Shown here one piece after another: positions 8,479 through 17,224 of a stretch of DNA of 57,036 bases. Origin of the DNA: JAWXCM01 sp034408745 (GTDB lineage: Bacteria; Acidobacteriota; Terriglobia; Bryobacterales; Bryobacteraceae); assembly GCA_034408745.1 (NCBI GenBank), contig JAWXCM010000177.1:1-57036 (forward strand). The letters run 5' to 3'. The notes beneath the pieces are model-generated. The model did no database searches. It had not been told where the DNA came from and saw only the letters and a list, made by a program, of their open reading frames with translations. Position numbers and translations under genes: made by a program. Within the stretch, counting starts at the first letter, position 1; every line of letters starts with the position of its first letter.

Positions 8479-10548
8479 ATGAAACATCGGATTCTTCTCC
8501 CGCTCACAGCAGTTGTCCTGAGCGCCTTTCCCGCCGTGGCACAGACTGCCGCCCCCGGGAAGAAGGCGGCGCCTCAGGCGGAGAAAGTGGACAAGGCCTC
8601 GGCCTACTACCACTTTTCGCTCGGCCACCTGTACACGGAACTGGCTGGCGCTTACGGAAACAAAGGCGAGTACCTGAATAAAGCGATCGAGAACTACCGT
8701 CTCGCGATGAGGGAAGATCCCGACGCCAGTTTCCTGGCCGAAGAGCTCTCGGATTTGTATGTCCAGTCAGGCCGGCTGCGCGAAGCGGTGACCGAAGCTG
8801 AGGAAGCGCTCAAGGCGAACCCGAAGGACCTGAACTCGCGCCGCATTCTGGGCCGCATCTATACCCGGATGATCGGCGATTCGCAGCAGGGCAAGGTCGA
8901 CGAGACCATGCTCAAAAAAGCGATTGAGCAGTACGACATCATTGCAAAGGCTGAACCGAAGGACATTGAGGCGCTGCTGCTTCTGGGCCGCCTGCAAAAA
9001 GTAGCGCAGAACTCTGTCGAATCGGAGAAAGCCTACAAGCTGGTTCTCGAGAACGACCCCAACAATGAGGACGCGCTCACCGGCCTCGCCATCGTTTACG
9101 CGGACCTCGGCAACACCAAAGAATCGACCGATCTGCTGCGCCGTGTGGCGGAAAAGAGCCCGTCGCTGCGCACGCTGACGGCCCTCGCGTCGCAATATGA
9201 GCAGATGCGCGATTACCCGATGGCGGCCGAAACGCTGCGCCGGACGCTGGAAGTGGCGCCCGACAACATCGACGTCCGCCGCGCCTATGCGCAAAATCTG
9301 ATGCTGGCCGATCAGCTGGACGAAGCTCTGAAGCAGTTCACCGCGATCGCCGCCTCGGACAAGAAAGACTGGCAGTCCTGGCTGCGAGTCTCGCAGATTT
9401 ACCGCCAGAAGCGAGATTTTACGAAGGCTGCCGAAGCGGGTCAGAAGGCCGTCGAGATCGAATCGAACAACCTGGAAGTCCGCTACAACAACGTTGCGCT
9501 GCTGGAAGCGCAGGGCAAGCAGGCCGAGGCCCTGGCCGCGATGAACGTGCTGCTCACCGGTACCACGAAGCGCACGTACAGTGCTGGCGAGCGCACCAAC
9601 CGGATCGTCCTGCTGGAGAGACTGGCCGGTATGTACCGCATGGCCGACCAGTGGGACAAGGCTGTTGAGAGCTATCGTCAGATCGGCGAGCTGGAACCGA
9701 ATGCGGCACCAAGGGTCGCGGCGCAGATCGCCGATACGTGGCGTCTGGCGAAGCAGTACACAAAAGCTCTGGACGAAGCGAGCGCCGCGGCAAAGAAGTT
9801 CCCTGACGACCGTGCCGTGCGCAGCGTGCGCGCGTCCATTCTTGCCGACACAGGAAAGACAGACGAAGCAGCAGCCGAAGCGAAAAAGTTGTTCGACGGC
9901 AAGTCCGACCGCGAGACCTGGATCACGCTGGCGCAGATCTACGAGAAGGGTAAGAACTTCACCGAGATGCGCAAGGCCATCGATGAGGCCGACAAGCTGA
10001 GCACGGATAAGGACGACAAAGAGAGCGTCGCGTTCATGCGCGGCGCCATGTTCGAAAAGATGAAGGACTTCGACAATGCGGAGAAGGAATTCCGCAAAGT
10101 CCTGGACATGAATCCGAAGAACACGTCGGCGCTGAACTACCTTGGCTACATGCTGGCCGACCGCAATGTGCGTCTGCCGGAGGCTCTGACTCTCATCCGC
10201 CAGGCCGTGGATATCGACCCGGAGAACGGGGCATATCTCGACAGCCTCGGCTGGGTGTACTACCGGATGAACGATCTGGACCAGGCAGAGCGCAACCTGC
10301 AGCGCGCCATCGAGCGTTTCAGCAAGGACCCGACCGTACACGATCACCTCGGCGATGTGTACTTCAAAAAGGGTAAGCTGAAAGACGCCATCGCGCAGTG
10401 GCAGAAGTCGCTCACGGAATGGCAAAACGCCTCGGCGAGCGAAGCCGACAGCACCGAAATGGCGAAAGTTCAGAAAAAGCTGGAAGGCGCAAGGGTCCGT
10501 CTGGCCCGCGAATCGGGCTCCGGTGCAGGTCAACAGCGGCAGCAGTAA
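8479..10548 (+). CDS. Exported tetratricopeptide-repeat protein
   Basis: 689 residues from the ATG at 8479; an in-frame TTG at 8464 would add five residues ahead of the signal peptide and is less likely. The signal peptide MKHRILLPLTAVVLSAFPAVAQ is followed by about 15 TPR units along the whole length, recognisable by repeated A-L-x-x-P-x spacing (for example ALKANPKDLNSRRILGRIY and KEFRKVLDMNPKNTSALNYL). The C-terminus is rich in Gln and Gly. There is no enzymatic motif. The likely role is a periplasmic scaffold for protein-protein contacts. It precedes the kinase-like/barrel cluster by 69 bp on the same strand and may belong to it. Confidence 0.85.
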   Translation: MKHRILLPLTAVVLSAFPAVAQTAAPGKKAAPQAEKVDKASAYYHFSLGHLYTELAGAYGNKGEYLNKAIENYRLAMREDPDASFLAEELSDLYVQSGRLREAVTEAEEALKANPKDLNSRRILGRIYTRMIGDSQQGKVDETMLKKAIEQYDIIAKAEPKDIEALLLLGRLQKVAQNSVESEKAYKLVLENDPNNEDALTGLAIVYADLGNTKESTDLLRRVAEKSPSLRTLTALASQYEQMRDYPMAAETLRRTLEVAPDNIDVRRAYAQNLMLADQLDEALKQFTAIAASDKKDWQSWLRVSQIYRQKRDFTKAAEAGQKAVEIESNNLEVRYNNVALLEAQGKQAEALAAMNVLLTGTTKRTYSAGERTNRIVLLERLAGMYRMADQWDKAVESYRQIGELEPNAAPRVAAQIADTWRLAKQYTKALDEASAAAKKFPDDRAVRSVRASILADTGKTDEAAAEAKKLFDGKSDRETWITLAQIYEKGKNFTEMRKAIDEADKLSTDKDDKESVAFMRGAMFEKMKDFDNAEKEFRKVLDMNPKNTSALNYLGYMLADRNVRLPEALTLIRQAVDIDPENGAYLDSLGWVYYRMNDLDQAERNLQRAIERFSKDPTVHDHLGDVYFKKGKLKDAIAQWQKSLTEWQNASASEADSTEMAKVQKKLEGARVRLARESGSGAGQQRQQ

Positions 10549-10617
10549 AGGAAAGCATAACGGCTTAAGTAACAGGACGGTGCGGGAGAGCGTCTCCAGT
10601 GTGGAGTTGCTTCCCTG

Positions 10618-11481
10618 ATGCCTGCTCGTCTTGTAGCCACACTTTTGCTTTGTCTTTGCCCTCTGATTTTGGGTCAGGAGGCGGCTCAGCCACCTGCCCT
10701 CAAGCCTGAACCGCAACTGTCCGATGAGCAGATGGAGCGGTTTCTCAAGACCGCCCCGATCGTCAGTTCAACGCTGTTGGGCGAAGGCTCAACCGGCGCC
10801 GGCAAAGCGTCCCTGTCCGACGCCGGTCTCACACATGACGCCCAGGTCCAGTGCGTCGATGTCTACAAGCCCGTGTGGAAGGGGGCTGAAGGCACGGTGG
10901 AGAAAAACTTCCGCGATTCGTGGAAGTTCAACGTAGCCGCCTATCGTGTCGGACGGCTGATCGGGATCAAAAACATCCCGATGTCGGTGGAGCGCAATGT
11001 CGACGGGAAGCTGTGCTCGGTCACCTGGTGGGTCGACAACATCTGGATGGATGAAGCGAAGCGGCGCGAGAAGAACATCAAGCCGCCGGCCAGCGACGGC
11101 TGGGTGAACCAACTGAACGCGGTCCGCGTGTTTGACCAGATGATCTATAACACAGATCGCAATCAGGGAAACCTGCTGATCACGCCAGAATGGAAACTCT
11201 GGATGATCGACCACACGCGCGGGTTTCGTCTCACACGTGCCCTGATGACCGTAGAACCACTCCGCAGAATTGATGCGCAGCTCTTACAGGCGCTGCGGAA
11301 TCTCAAGGCAGCGGATATAAAACGTGAAGCAGGACCATGGCTTCGTGCGGAAGAGATCTCTTCTGTCCTGTTTCGACGCGATCTAATAGTGAGGTTCTTC
11401 GAATCGGAGATCAGGGCCAAAGGTGACGAGGCCACAATCACGGGGCTGCCCCGAAAAACTCCGTCGATCAATGTTCCTTAA
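10618..11481 (+). CDS. Secreted protein with PI3/4-kinase- or Fam20-like catalytic motifs
   Basis: 287 residues; signal peptide MPARLVATLLLCLCPLILGQ. The mature protein carries the pattern of an atypical kinase fold: a Gly-rich stretch at about 54-62 (LLGEGSTGAGK), a lysine in DVYKPVW (K84), a helix ending RLIGIKNIPMSVER, then NTDRNQGNLLI (D180, N182, N185) as the catalytic loop and WMIDHTRGF (D198) as the metal-binding loop. This DRNxGN...IDH arrangement is typical of phosphatidylinositol-kinase/Fam20/HipA-type folds. At 287 residues it is a minimal catalytic domain. Substrate is unknown and the activity is inferred. It precedes a D15-type barrel gene by 21 bp. Confidence 0.65.
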   Translation: MPARLVATLLLCLCPLILGQEAAQPPALKPEPQLSDEQMERFLKTAPIVSSTLLGEGSTGAGKASLSDAGLTHDAQVQCVDVYKPVWKGAEGTVEKNFRDSWKFNVAAYRVGRLIGIKNIPMSVERNVDGKLCSVTWWVDNIWMDEAKRREKNIKPPASDGWVNQLNAVRVFDQMIYNTDRNQGNLLITPEWKLWMIDHTRGFRLTRALMTVEPLRRIDAQLLQALRNLKAADIKREAGPWLRAEEISSVLFRRDLIVRFFESEIRAKGDEATITGLPRKTPSINVP

Positions 11482-11502
11482 AATAAGATTAAAAGAGCGC
11501 AG

Positions 11503-12723
11503 ATGAATACATCGTTCGGGCGCGTGCTGGCCGCCTTGATTGTTGCGTCAGGCCTTCCTGGGGCTCAGGAGACATCAACTCGCAGTGCGTTGATTGAAGA
11601 AGCTCGGGCAGAAAAACAAAAGAATCCACCGGCAGAAGAGAAGTCGGGGATTGAGCAGGCGTTAATCGTAGTCAAAGAGCGCCGCCTGCTGGACAAATGG
11701 AGATATGGCTGGCACGGCCTCCGGCCGCGCGTTGGGGCGTTGGTAACAGGCTCGGGTTTTGCATTCGGGCCGGAATTTCTGCGTACGGATATTAGAGGCG
11801 GCGATGTCAGCTTTCGCGTCACTACACAGTTCTCCACCAGTCGCTATCAGTTGTATGACACCGAGCTCGCATTTCCCAGGCTCGCCGACAATCACGTGTT
11901 TGTCAGCCTGGGCGCGCGGCATCGCAACTACCCGCACATGCAGTACTACGGGCCTGGTCCCGATTCGAAGAGAACCGGCCGGAGCAGCTACAGGCTGGAA
12001 GACAACATGTTCGGATTCACGGTCGGCGTTCGCCCGGTTCGGCAGGTCTACATGGGCGTGACGGGCGATCTGCTCCAGGTCAACATCGGCCCGGGTACGC
12101 ATGAGCGCTTCGTCTCGACCGACCGTTCATATACCGAAGCGCAGACCCCGGGCATTCAGCGTCAGACCGACTTTCTGCAGGGCAGCGTGTTTGCGGCAGT
12201 CGATACGCGCGACGTCGCCGGCGGTCCCAGATCGGGCACTCTGCTGCGGGCCGACCTGATCTACAACAAAGACACCGATTTGAGAATGAATACACACAGG
12301 CGCCTGAACATGGAGGCGCAGCAGTATATTCCGTTCTTCAACAAGCGGCGCGTCATCGCACTGCGTGGCCGGTCCGAGCTGACATACAAGAATCCCGGGC
12401 AGCAGGTGCCTTTCTACCTGCAGCCGGTGCTCGGCGGATCCAACGACTTGCGAGGCTTCCGGCCGTTTCGGTTTCACGACGACAATCTGATTTTGTTCAA
12501 CGCCGAGTATCGCTATGAGATATTCGCCGGCCTCGACATGGCGGTGTTCGCCGATGCGGGCAAGGTGTTCCATTCTAAGAAGCAGTGGAACGTGCGCGAC
12601 ATGGAGGGATCGTACGGAATTGGTATGCGGTTCAACGCCCGCAATGCTGTCGTGATGCGCGTGGACGCTGGTTTCAGCCACGAAGGATTCATGGTATGGG
12701 TCAAGTTCAACAACATATTTTAG
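11503..12723 (+). CDS. BamA/TamA-type (D15 surface antigen) outer-membrane barrel protein
   Basis: 406 residues with an N-terminal leader (MNTSFGRVLAALIVASGLPGAQ). There are no POTRA domains: a charged linker of about 50 residues leads straight into the barrel. The hallmark of the D15/Omp85 barrel is present (LGGSNDLRGFRPFRF, the loop-6 RGF motif, about residue 307-321) and the C-terminus ends in a strand finishing with the aromatic residue of VKFNNIF. Family members insert or export proteins or lipids across the outer membrane; single-barrel forms without POTRA are less understood. It lies between two secreted kinase-like genes and overlaps the next gene by 28 bp. Confidence 0.85.
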   Translation: MNTSFGRVLAALIVASGLPGAQETSTRSALIEEARAEKQKNPPAEEKSGIEQALIVVKERRLLDKWRYGWHGLRPRVGALVTGSGFAFGPEFLRTDIRGGDVSFRVTTQFSTSRYQLYDTELAFPRLADNHVFVSLGARHRNYPHMQYYGPGPDSKRTGRSSYRLEDNMFGFTVGVRPVRQVYMGVTGDLLQVNIGPGTHERFVSTDRSYTEAQTPGIQRQTDFLQGSVFAAVDTRDVAGGPRSGTLLRADLIYNKDTDLRMNTHRRLNMEAQQYIPFFNKRRVIALRGRSELTYKNPGQQVPFYLQPVLGGSNDLRGFRPFRFHDDNLILFNAEYRYEIFAGLDMAVFADAGKVFHSKKQWNVRDMEGSYGIGMRFNARNAVVMRVDAGFSHEGFMVWVKFNNIF

Positions 12724-14348
12724 TGGCGGCCGCCGGGCTCGCATTGTGGCTGACAGCGCTTCCTCAACAGGCTCAGGCGAAGAAGTTTTATGATGACGAC
12801 CCGCTGCTGCGGGAGCCGAAGCCGAAGCCAGTGGGCGATATCCGGCGGCGCAAAGCGAGCGAGATTTACGACTATTTCCAAAACACCTTAGGCAAGCCGG
12901 GTGAGAAGATCGTGCCCTCGAAACCGGTGCGCGCCAAAGATATCAGCACCACCGATGAAGTGCCCGACAATGCCTGGTACGTGAATCGCCACGGCAAGCG
13001 GCGCATGTCCATTGAGGAACTGGTTCGCGGCGCCGGATACGCGCCCACGCCTTCGATGAACGGAAGGTGGGAAGTGACGTCGGCCAAGACCGAAGGTGTA
13101 ACCCCGGGCTTTACAGTGAAGGATTCCACGGGCCGCAGGTATCAGCTAAAGTTCGACGTGGCGCAGGCCCATGAGCTCGGCACCGGAGCCGATGTGATGG
13201 GAAGCAAGTTCTACTGGGCATTCGGCTACTGGGTTCCGCAGAACTTCATCGTGTACTTTCCTCTGGAGCAGCTGGTGGTTGGCAAAGGGACGAAGTTTAT
13301 CGACCAGCGCGGCCAGGAGCGAGATCTGCGGCAGGAAGATATCGACGACATTATGAAGCAGGTGCCGCGCGATTCGCAGAACCGGTTCCGCGCCGTCGCC
13401 AGCGCCTATCTGGAAGGTCAGCCGGTGGGCCCGTGGAAGTACAACGGAGTTCGCGCCGACGATCCCAACGACATCTGGCCACACGAACATCTTCGAGCCC
13501 TGCGTGCTCTGCGCGTATTCAATTCGTGGGTGCAGCACACCGACGCCAAATCGCTGAACGGGCTCGACACCGTGGTGACGGCGGGCGGCGTAAAGCACGT
13601 GCGGCATCACCTGATCGATTTCAGCGCGGCCTTCGGCGCCGAGGCATTCGAGCCGAAAAGCCCGCGCGCCGGTTTCGTTTATCTCCTCGACTGGAAGGAC
13701 TCGGCCCGATCGTTCTTCACCTTCGGGCTCGCCGCTCCGGCGTGGGTTCGGGCCGATTACGACTACGTGGATCAGGCAGGGCGGCTCGAATCGAAGGTGT
13801 TCGATCCCGAGGAATGGAAGCCCAACTACTACAGCCCGGCGATGGTGAACCTGCTCCCCGACGACGCGTTCTGGGCGGCGAAGACGATCATGAAGTTCAC
13901 CGAGCCTGAGGTTCGGGCGATTGTCGCAACGTCAGAGTACAGCAGCAAAGAAGGCCAGGATTATCTGGTGCGAGTGCTGATGGAGCGCCAGCGCAAGATC
14001 GGCCAGACTTGGTTCTCCAAAGTGCTGCCGCTCGACAACATCCGCGTGGAGAATGGCCGCCTGGCGTTTGACGATCTGGGCGCGGTTTACAAATACTGGG
14101 CCGACCGCTCCTACACCGTCGCCTGGTCGGACTTCGACAATGAAACCGAGCGCCGAACCCCGATCCCAGGCGCGTCCACAGGCACGGCGGTGCCGCGCTC
14201 ACAGTCGCGGTATGTGGCGGCCGAGATTTCCTCAGGCAATCCGCAAATGACGGTTACGGTTTATCTGCGTCGCCGAGGCGAGGAAATGCAGGTGGTTGGC
14301 GTCGAACGTACGTGGCCGACCGATTCTATAATAAGTATGAAGCGATGA
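12696..14348 (+). CDS. Secreted protein with protein-kinase-like catalytic motifs
   Basis: 550 residues from the ATG at 12696, chosen because GAAGGA lies 8 bp upstream and the product gains a signal peptide (HILVAAAGLALWLTALPQQAQA); it overlaps the preceding barrel gene by 28 bp. Kinase-like features in order: YQLKFD (K152) as the ATP-binding lysine, a conserved-looking Glu (E160), FGYWVPQNFIVYF, then VQHTDAKSLNGLD (D283, K285, N288), which resembles the D-x-K-x-x-N catalytic loop, and HHLIDFSAAFG (D308), resembling the DFG loop. The remaining roughly 240 residues are unassigned. I do not know the family. Kinase activity is an inference from motif spacing. The stop overlaps the next start as ATGA. 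Confidence 0.65.
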   Translation: MGQVQQHILVAAAGLALWLTALPQQAQAKKFYDDDPLLREPKPKPVGDIRRRKASEIYDYFQNTLGKPGEKIVPSKPVRAKDISTTDEVPDNAWYVNRHGKRRMSIEELVRGAGYAPTPSMNGRWEVTSAKTEGVTPGFTVKDSTGRRYQLKFDVAQAHELGTGADVMGSKFYWAFGYWVPQNFIVYFPLEQLVVGKGTKFIDQRGQERDLRQEDIDDIMKQVPRDSQNRFRAVASAYLEGQPVGPWKYNGVRADDPNDIWPHEHLRALRALRVFNSWVQHTDAKSLNGLDTVVTAGGVKHVRHHLIDFSAAFGAEAFEPKSPRAGFVYLLDWKDSARSFFTFGLAAPAWVRADYDYVDQAGRLESKVFDPEEWKPNYYSPAMVNLLPDDAFWAAKTIMKFTEPEVRAIVATSEYSSKEGQDYLVRVLMERQRKIGQTWFSKVLPLDNIRVENGRLAFDDLGAVYKYWADRSYTVAWSDFDNETERRTPIPGASTGTAVPRSQSRYVAAEISSGNPQMTVTVYLRRRGEEMQVVGVERTWPTDSIISMKR

Positions 14349-15574
14349 TAGTGAAACGACTCCCGATCCTGCTCCTGATAGGCGCCGCCTGCGTTTCGGC
14401 GCAGAAGGTGCACACCTACGTCGGTGAGATAGGGACCGATCACGTGACGCTGGCCTGGGGCACCACCGCGGGCGATAACACGATCGGGCGCAGCTCACGC
14501 CCGATTGGCGCTGTGAAAGTGCGCGTCGGGACTACAGAGACTGTGGTCCCGGACAAGAACTGGACCGTCGTCAGCGGTCTAACCCCCGACACCGAGTACC
14601 CATGGGAACTGACGCTGGACGGCCGCAAAATCGGCGGCTCGAAGATCCGGACGTGGCCCGAAAAGAGCGACAAACTACGGTTTTTCGTGATCGGTGACTG
14701 GGGCTCCGGAGACTCGGCTCAGGCCGGCATTGGCAGGGCGATGGCCCAGGAGATGGAGCGGCTGCAGGGCGACAACCCCGTACGCTTCGTCATCACCACA
14801 GGCGACAACATCTACGGCGTGTTCGGGTTCGCGCTGCGGTTCAGCAAAACAGGGGACAAAGACAGAGACTGGGACACCAAATTCTTCGAGCCCTATGCGC
14901 CCCTGCTCGCCCGCATTCCGTTTTACGCCTCACTCGGCAATCACGACGGAAATGAGACCGAGGCTCGCGGCGACCTGGCCCAGTATCTCGACAACTTCTT
15001 CTTCCCCAGCCCGCAGCCAGCCCGCTACTACCGCTTCTCCTACGGCGGATTCGTCGATTTCTTCGCGCTGGACTCCACCACCAACGCCGAGACTGGGCCG
15101 ACGCGCCCGGCTTTTCTGGAGAACGGCGACCAGTCGAAGTGGCTTCAGGAGAATCTGAAGCAGTCCCAGGCGCCCTGGAAAGTTCCGTATTTCCACAATC
15201 CTCCGTTCAACGCGGGCCCACGGCACCCCGCGGCGAAGCAAGACCTGGAGCACTGGCTGAAGATATTTGAGACCAACGGCGTGAAAGTGGTGTTCAACGG
15301 CCACGAGCATAATTACCAGCACAGTGCCGTGAATCGCGCGACCGGCGGCATCCGCTATGTGGTCTCGGGCTCGGGCGGCGAGCTCCGCCAGGGCGACGTG
15401 CGCAAGGTCATGCAGAAGGCTGAGATCGAGGGTTGGGCTGCGGTGAATCAGTTCCTCAGCGTCGAAATCGACGGTAAGGAAATGAAGATCACTCCCATCT
15501 CGACGGCGCCCTTCGATGTGGTGGACCGAAACAGGAAGAAGATCCAGATGCCGCTATCGGTTCGCCTGCCGTAA
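14345..15574 (+). CDS. Secreted metallophosphoesterase (purple-acid-phosphatase-like)
   Basis: 409 residues; the ATG at 14345 overlaps the stop of the kinase-like gene (ATGA), and the product begins with a signal peptide (MIVKRLPILLLIGAACVSA). A fibronectin-like N-terminal domain (about 21-105) precedes the calcineurin-type domain with its motifs intact: VIGDWG (D118), TGDNIYG (D154, N155), LGNHDGN (N199-H200-D201), a histidine in YFHNPPFN and NGHEHNYQ. These ligate a dinuclear metal centre that hydrolyses phosphoesters. The closest resemblance is to purple acid phosphatases. Coupling to two kinase-like genes suggests an opposing or maturing activity in the same envelope process, which is inference. 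Confidence 0.88.
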   Translation: MIVKRLPILLLIGAACVSAQKVHTYVGEIGTDHVTLAWGTTAGDNTIGRSSRPIGAVKVRVGTTETVVPDKNWTVVSGLTPDTEYPWELTLDGRKIGGSKIRTWPEKSDKLRFFVIGDWGSGDSAQAGIGRAMAQEMERLQGDNPVRFVITTGDNIYGVFGFALRFSKTGDKDRDWDTKFFEPYAPLLARIPFYASLGNHDGNETEARGDLAQYLDNFFFPSPQPARYYRFSYGGFVDFFALDSTTNAETGPTRPAFLENGDQSKWLQENLKQSQAPWKVPYFHNPPFNAGPRHPAAKQDLEHWLKIFETNGVKVVFNGHEHNYQHSAVNRATGGIRYVVSGSGGELRQGDVRKVMQKAEIEGWAAVNQFLSVEIDGKEMKITPISTAPFDVVDRNRKKIQMPLSVRLP

Positions 15575-16384
15575 AGTCTGCTGCAGCAGGTTCGACGCGG
15601 TCGCGTTCTTAGGATCCAGCTCCAGTGCTTTGCGGAGCATCGTTTCCGCATTTGGGTACGACTTCACACGAAGGTACGCTTTGCCCAGCGCAGCGTACGG
15701 CGGAGCGATATGCGGGTTCAGCCAGATGCTCTTCTGCAGCGCGGGAATCGCATCGGTCCAGCGCTCCAGTTTCGACAGGGCTTCTCCCAGTCCCAGCCAT
15801 GCTGCCGGCGAAACCGGGTCCAGCTGAATGGCGGTCTGGAACTGTTTCACGGCAGTCTCGGCCTGACCCATGGAGTGGTTGAGTTCGCCCAGCATCAGCC
15901 ATGTGTCGGCATGCTTCGGATCGATTTCCGCCGCTCGCTCCAGTTGCTGAAGAGCGTCTTTGTTCCGTGCCAGACGGACCAGCATGCGTCCGGTCAATGA
16001 CCACGCCGCGGCGCTGTCAGGGGACGTGTTGTAAAGCTTCGCCAGCACGGCTCTGGCTTTGTCGACCTGCCCCACCTGCAGGCAGGCCTGCACCAGCATG
16101 TATTCCACCTCGGGCCGCGGTTTGTTTTCCACGCGCTTTTCCAGCCATGGAATGGAGTCGCCGAACTTGCCCGTCAGGAAGTAGCTTTGCCCCAGTGCCA
16201 GCACGGATTCGTTGTAAGCGCCGGTACCTGGCTTTAAACTCGGAATAGCGGGGAGCAGTAACTCCACGGCGTGATCGTAGTTCTTGCGGCCATATTCGGC
16301 CAGCCCGTCGCGCACAGGGCTTTGGATGAGGGCTGGACTTTGCTGTAGCAGCAGCATTAGCGCGAGCATTGACGACGCCCCCAT
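15554..16384 (-). CDS. Exported tetratricopeptide-repeat protein
   Basis: 276 residues from the ATG at 16384; a second in-frame ATG at 16369 is also possible. The leader (SSMLALMLLLQQSPALIQ) looks like a signal peptide. About six TPR units follow, for example LERAAEIDPKHADTWLMLGEL and QFQTAIQLDPVSPAAWLGLG. It converges on the metallophosphoesterase gene and the two 3' ends overlap by 21 bp. No enzyme motif is seen. It is presumably a periplasmic interaction protein; no specific partner can be named. Confidence 0.82.
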   Translation of the reverse strand: MGASSMLALMLLLQQSPALIQSPVRDGLAEYGRKNYDHAVELLLPAIPSLKPGTGAYNESVLALGQSYFLTGKFGDSIPWLEKRVENKPRPEVEYMLVQACLQVGQVDKARAVLAKLYNTSPDSAAAWSLTGRMLVRLARNKDALQQLERAAEIDPKHADTWLMLGELNHSMGQAETAVKQFQTAIQLDPVSPAAWLGLGEALSKLERWTDAIPALQKSIWLNPHIAPPYAALGKAYLRVKSYPNAETMLRKALELDPKNATASNLLQQTLRQANR

Positions 16385-16460
16385 ACGCTGTTCAGTATTG
16401 CACCTTGACGTTGTTGTCACGCAATGCCGTACAATAGGATTGTCCCGGATAGGAGGAAGG

Positions 16461-16646
16461 ATGCCTACACTTCAATTGCCGGAGCTTATGGTCATTTTGG
16501 GTATAGCCGTTTTGTTGTTCGGCGGCAAGAAAATCCCGGAAGTGGCTAAGGGCCTGGGCGAAGGTATCAAAAACTTCAAGAATGCCATGAAGTCGGAAGA
16601 GAAACCGGCTCCGGCTGCGACCGTCGAAGAAAAGAAGCAGGCGTAA
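16461..16646 (+). CDS. tatA: Sec-independent protein translocase subunit TatA
   Basis: 61 residues with the TatA/E layout: a short periplasmic start, one membrane helix (LMVILGIAVLLFGG), a hinge with KKIPEVAKGLGEGIKNFKNAM forming the amphipathic helix, and a charged Lys/Glu/Ala-rich tail. Start supported by the strong ribosome site AGGAGG at 16451-16456. TatA oligomers form the pore for folded, twin-arginine-tagged proteins. Several substrates with twin-arginine leaders are encoded in this window (19525, 20769, 23729). tatB and tatC are not here. Confidence 0.92.
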   Translation: MPTLQLPELMVILGIAVLLFGGKKIPEVAKGLGEGIKNFKNAMKSEEKPAPAATVEEKKQA

Positions 16647-16705
16647 GCTTCCCCGGATGCTCCCAGGCTGGAGCACCCTCGGCTCAACGGTATTTTAGAA
16701 ACCAC

Positions 16706-16732
16706 GACCCCGCAAGCACTTACCGCGGGGTC
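16706..16732 (+). terminator. Hairpin downstream of tatA
   Basis: GACCCCGC at 16706-16713 pairs with GCGGGGTC at 16725-16732 across an 11-nt loop, 60 bp after the tatA stop. The following run is only moderately T-rich, so termination may depend on the next hairpin as well. Confidence 0.5.
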
Positions 16733-16750
16733 TTCAACTTTCAAAACAAA

Positions 16751-16784
16751 AGGCCCCACGTGTGTCTGTTCCGTGGGGCTTTTC
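16751..16784. terminator. Bidirectional terminator between tatA and the HU gene
   Basis: GCCCCACG at 16753-16760 pairs with CGTGGGGC at 16772-16779. The right side is followed by TTTT and the left side is flanked by an A-rich run (AAAACAAAAG), which gives a T-tract on the minus strand. It sits between convergent genes and can stop both transcripts. Confidence 0.7.
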
Positions 16785-16805
16785 GTGTTTTTCGATTCTC
16801 GCCTG

Positions 16806-17123
16806 TTATTTGGCGCCCTTGGCGACCTTGGGCGGAACAATCGCGTCCTTTACCGACTTCGCGATCCGAAACTTCACGACCTTCTTGGCCGGAATCTTGA
16901 TCGCTTCACCCGTTGCAGGGTTGCGGCCGGTCCGAGCCTTGCGCTCGACACGCACGAGGCGGCCGATGCCGGGCATCACGAACATACCCTTCTTCTTGGT
17001 TTCGCGAACGGCCATCTCGGCGAACTTGGTCAGGATCTGCTTGGCGACCTTCGTCGGGATCTGTGCGTCTTCCGCCAACTCGCGAATGATCTGCGTCTGC
17101 GTCATTCTTGTTGCTTCAGCCAT
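16806..17123 (-). CDS. HU-family nucleoid DNA-binding protein
   Basis: 105 residues from the ATG at 17123, preceded by GGGAGAT. The family pattern is clear: an N-terminal helical pair (MTQTQIIRELAEDAQIPTKVAKQILTKFAEMAV), then GMFVMPGIGRLVRVERKAR and the DNA-binding arm signature GRNPATGEAIKIPAKKVVKFRIAK. The extra Lys-rich C-terminus (PPKVAKGAK) and extra N-terminal residues make it slightly longer than the usual 90. It bends and compacts DNA as a dimer. The gene is monocistronic, between the recA hairpin and the bidirectional terminator. Confidence 0.93.
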   Translation of the reverse strand: MAEATRMTQTQIIRELAEDAQIPTKVAKQILTKFAEMAVRETKKKGMFVMPGIGRLVRVERKARTGRNPATGEAIKIPAKKVVKFRIAKSVKDAIVPPKVAKGAK

Positions 17124-17224
17124 TGGTGTGGATCTCCCTAATTTGGGCCGGAAATGTCTGTCTAAAACATTTTCGACCTGAAATGCAAGTTTATGATAAG
17201 CCACGATTCCGGAGATGTAAAGAG

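Noticed and set aside
8767..10716. 649-codon open frame antisense to the TPR protein gene
   Set aside because: It lies opposite a gene with clear TPR repeats and a signal peptide; its translation is Arg/Leu-rich with no domain. In GC-rich DNA such antisense frames are common.
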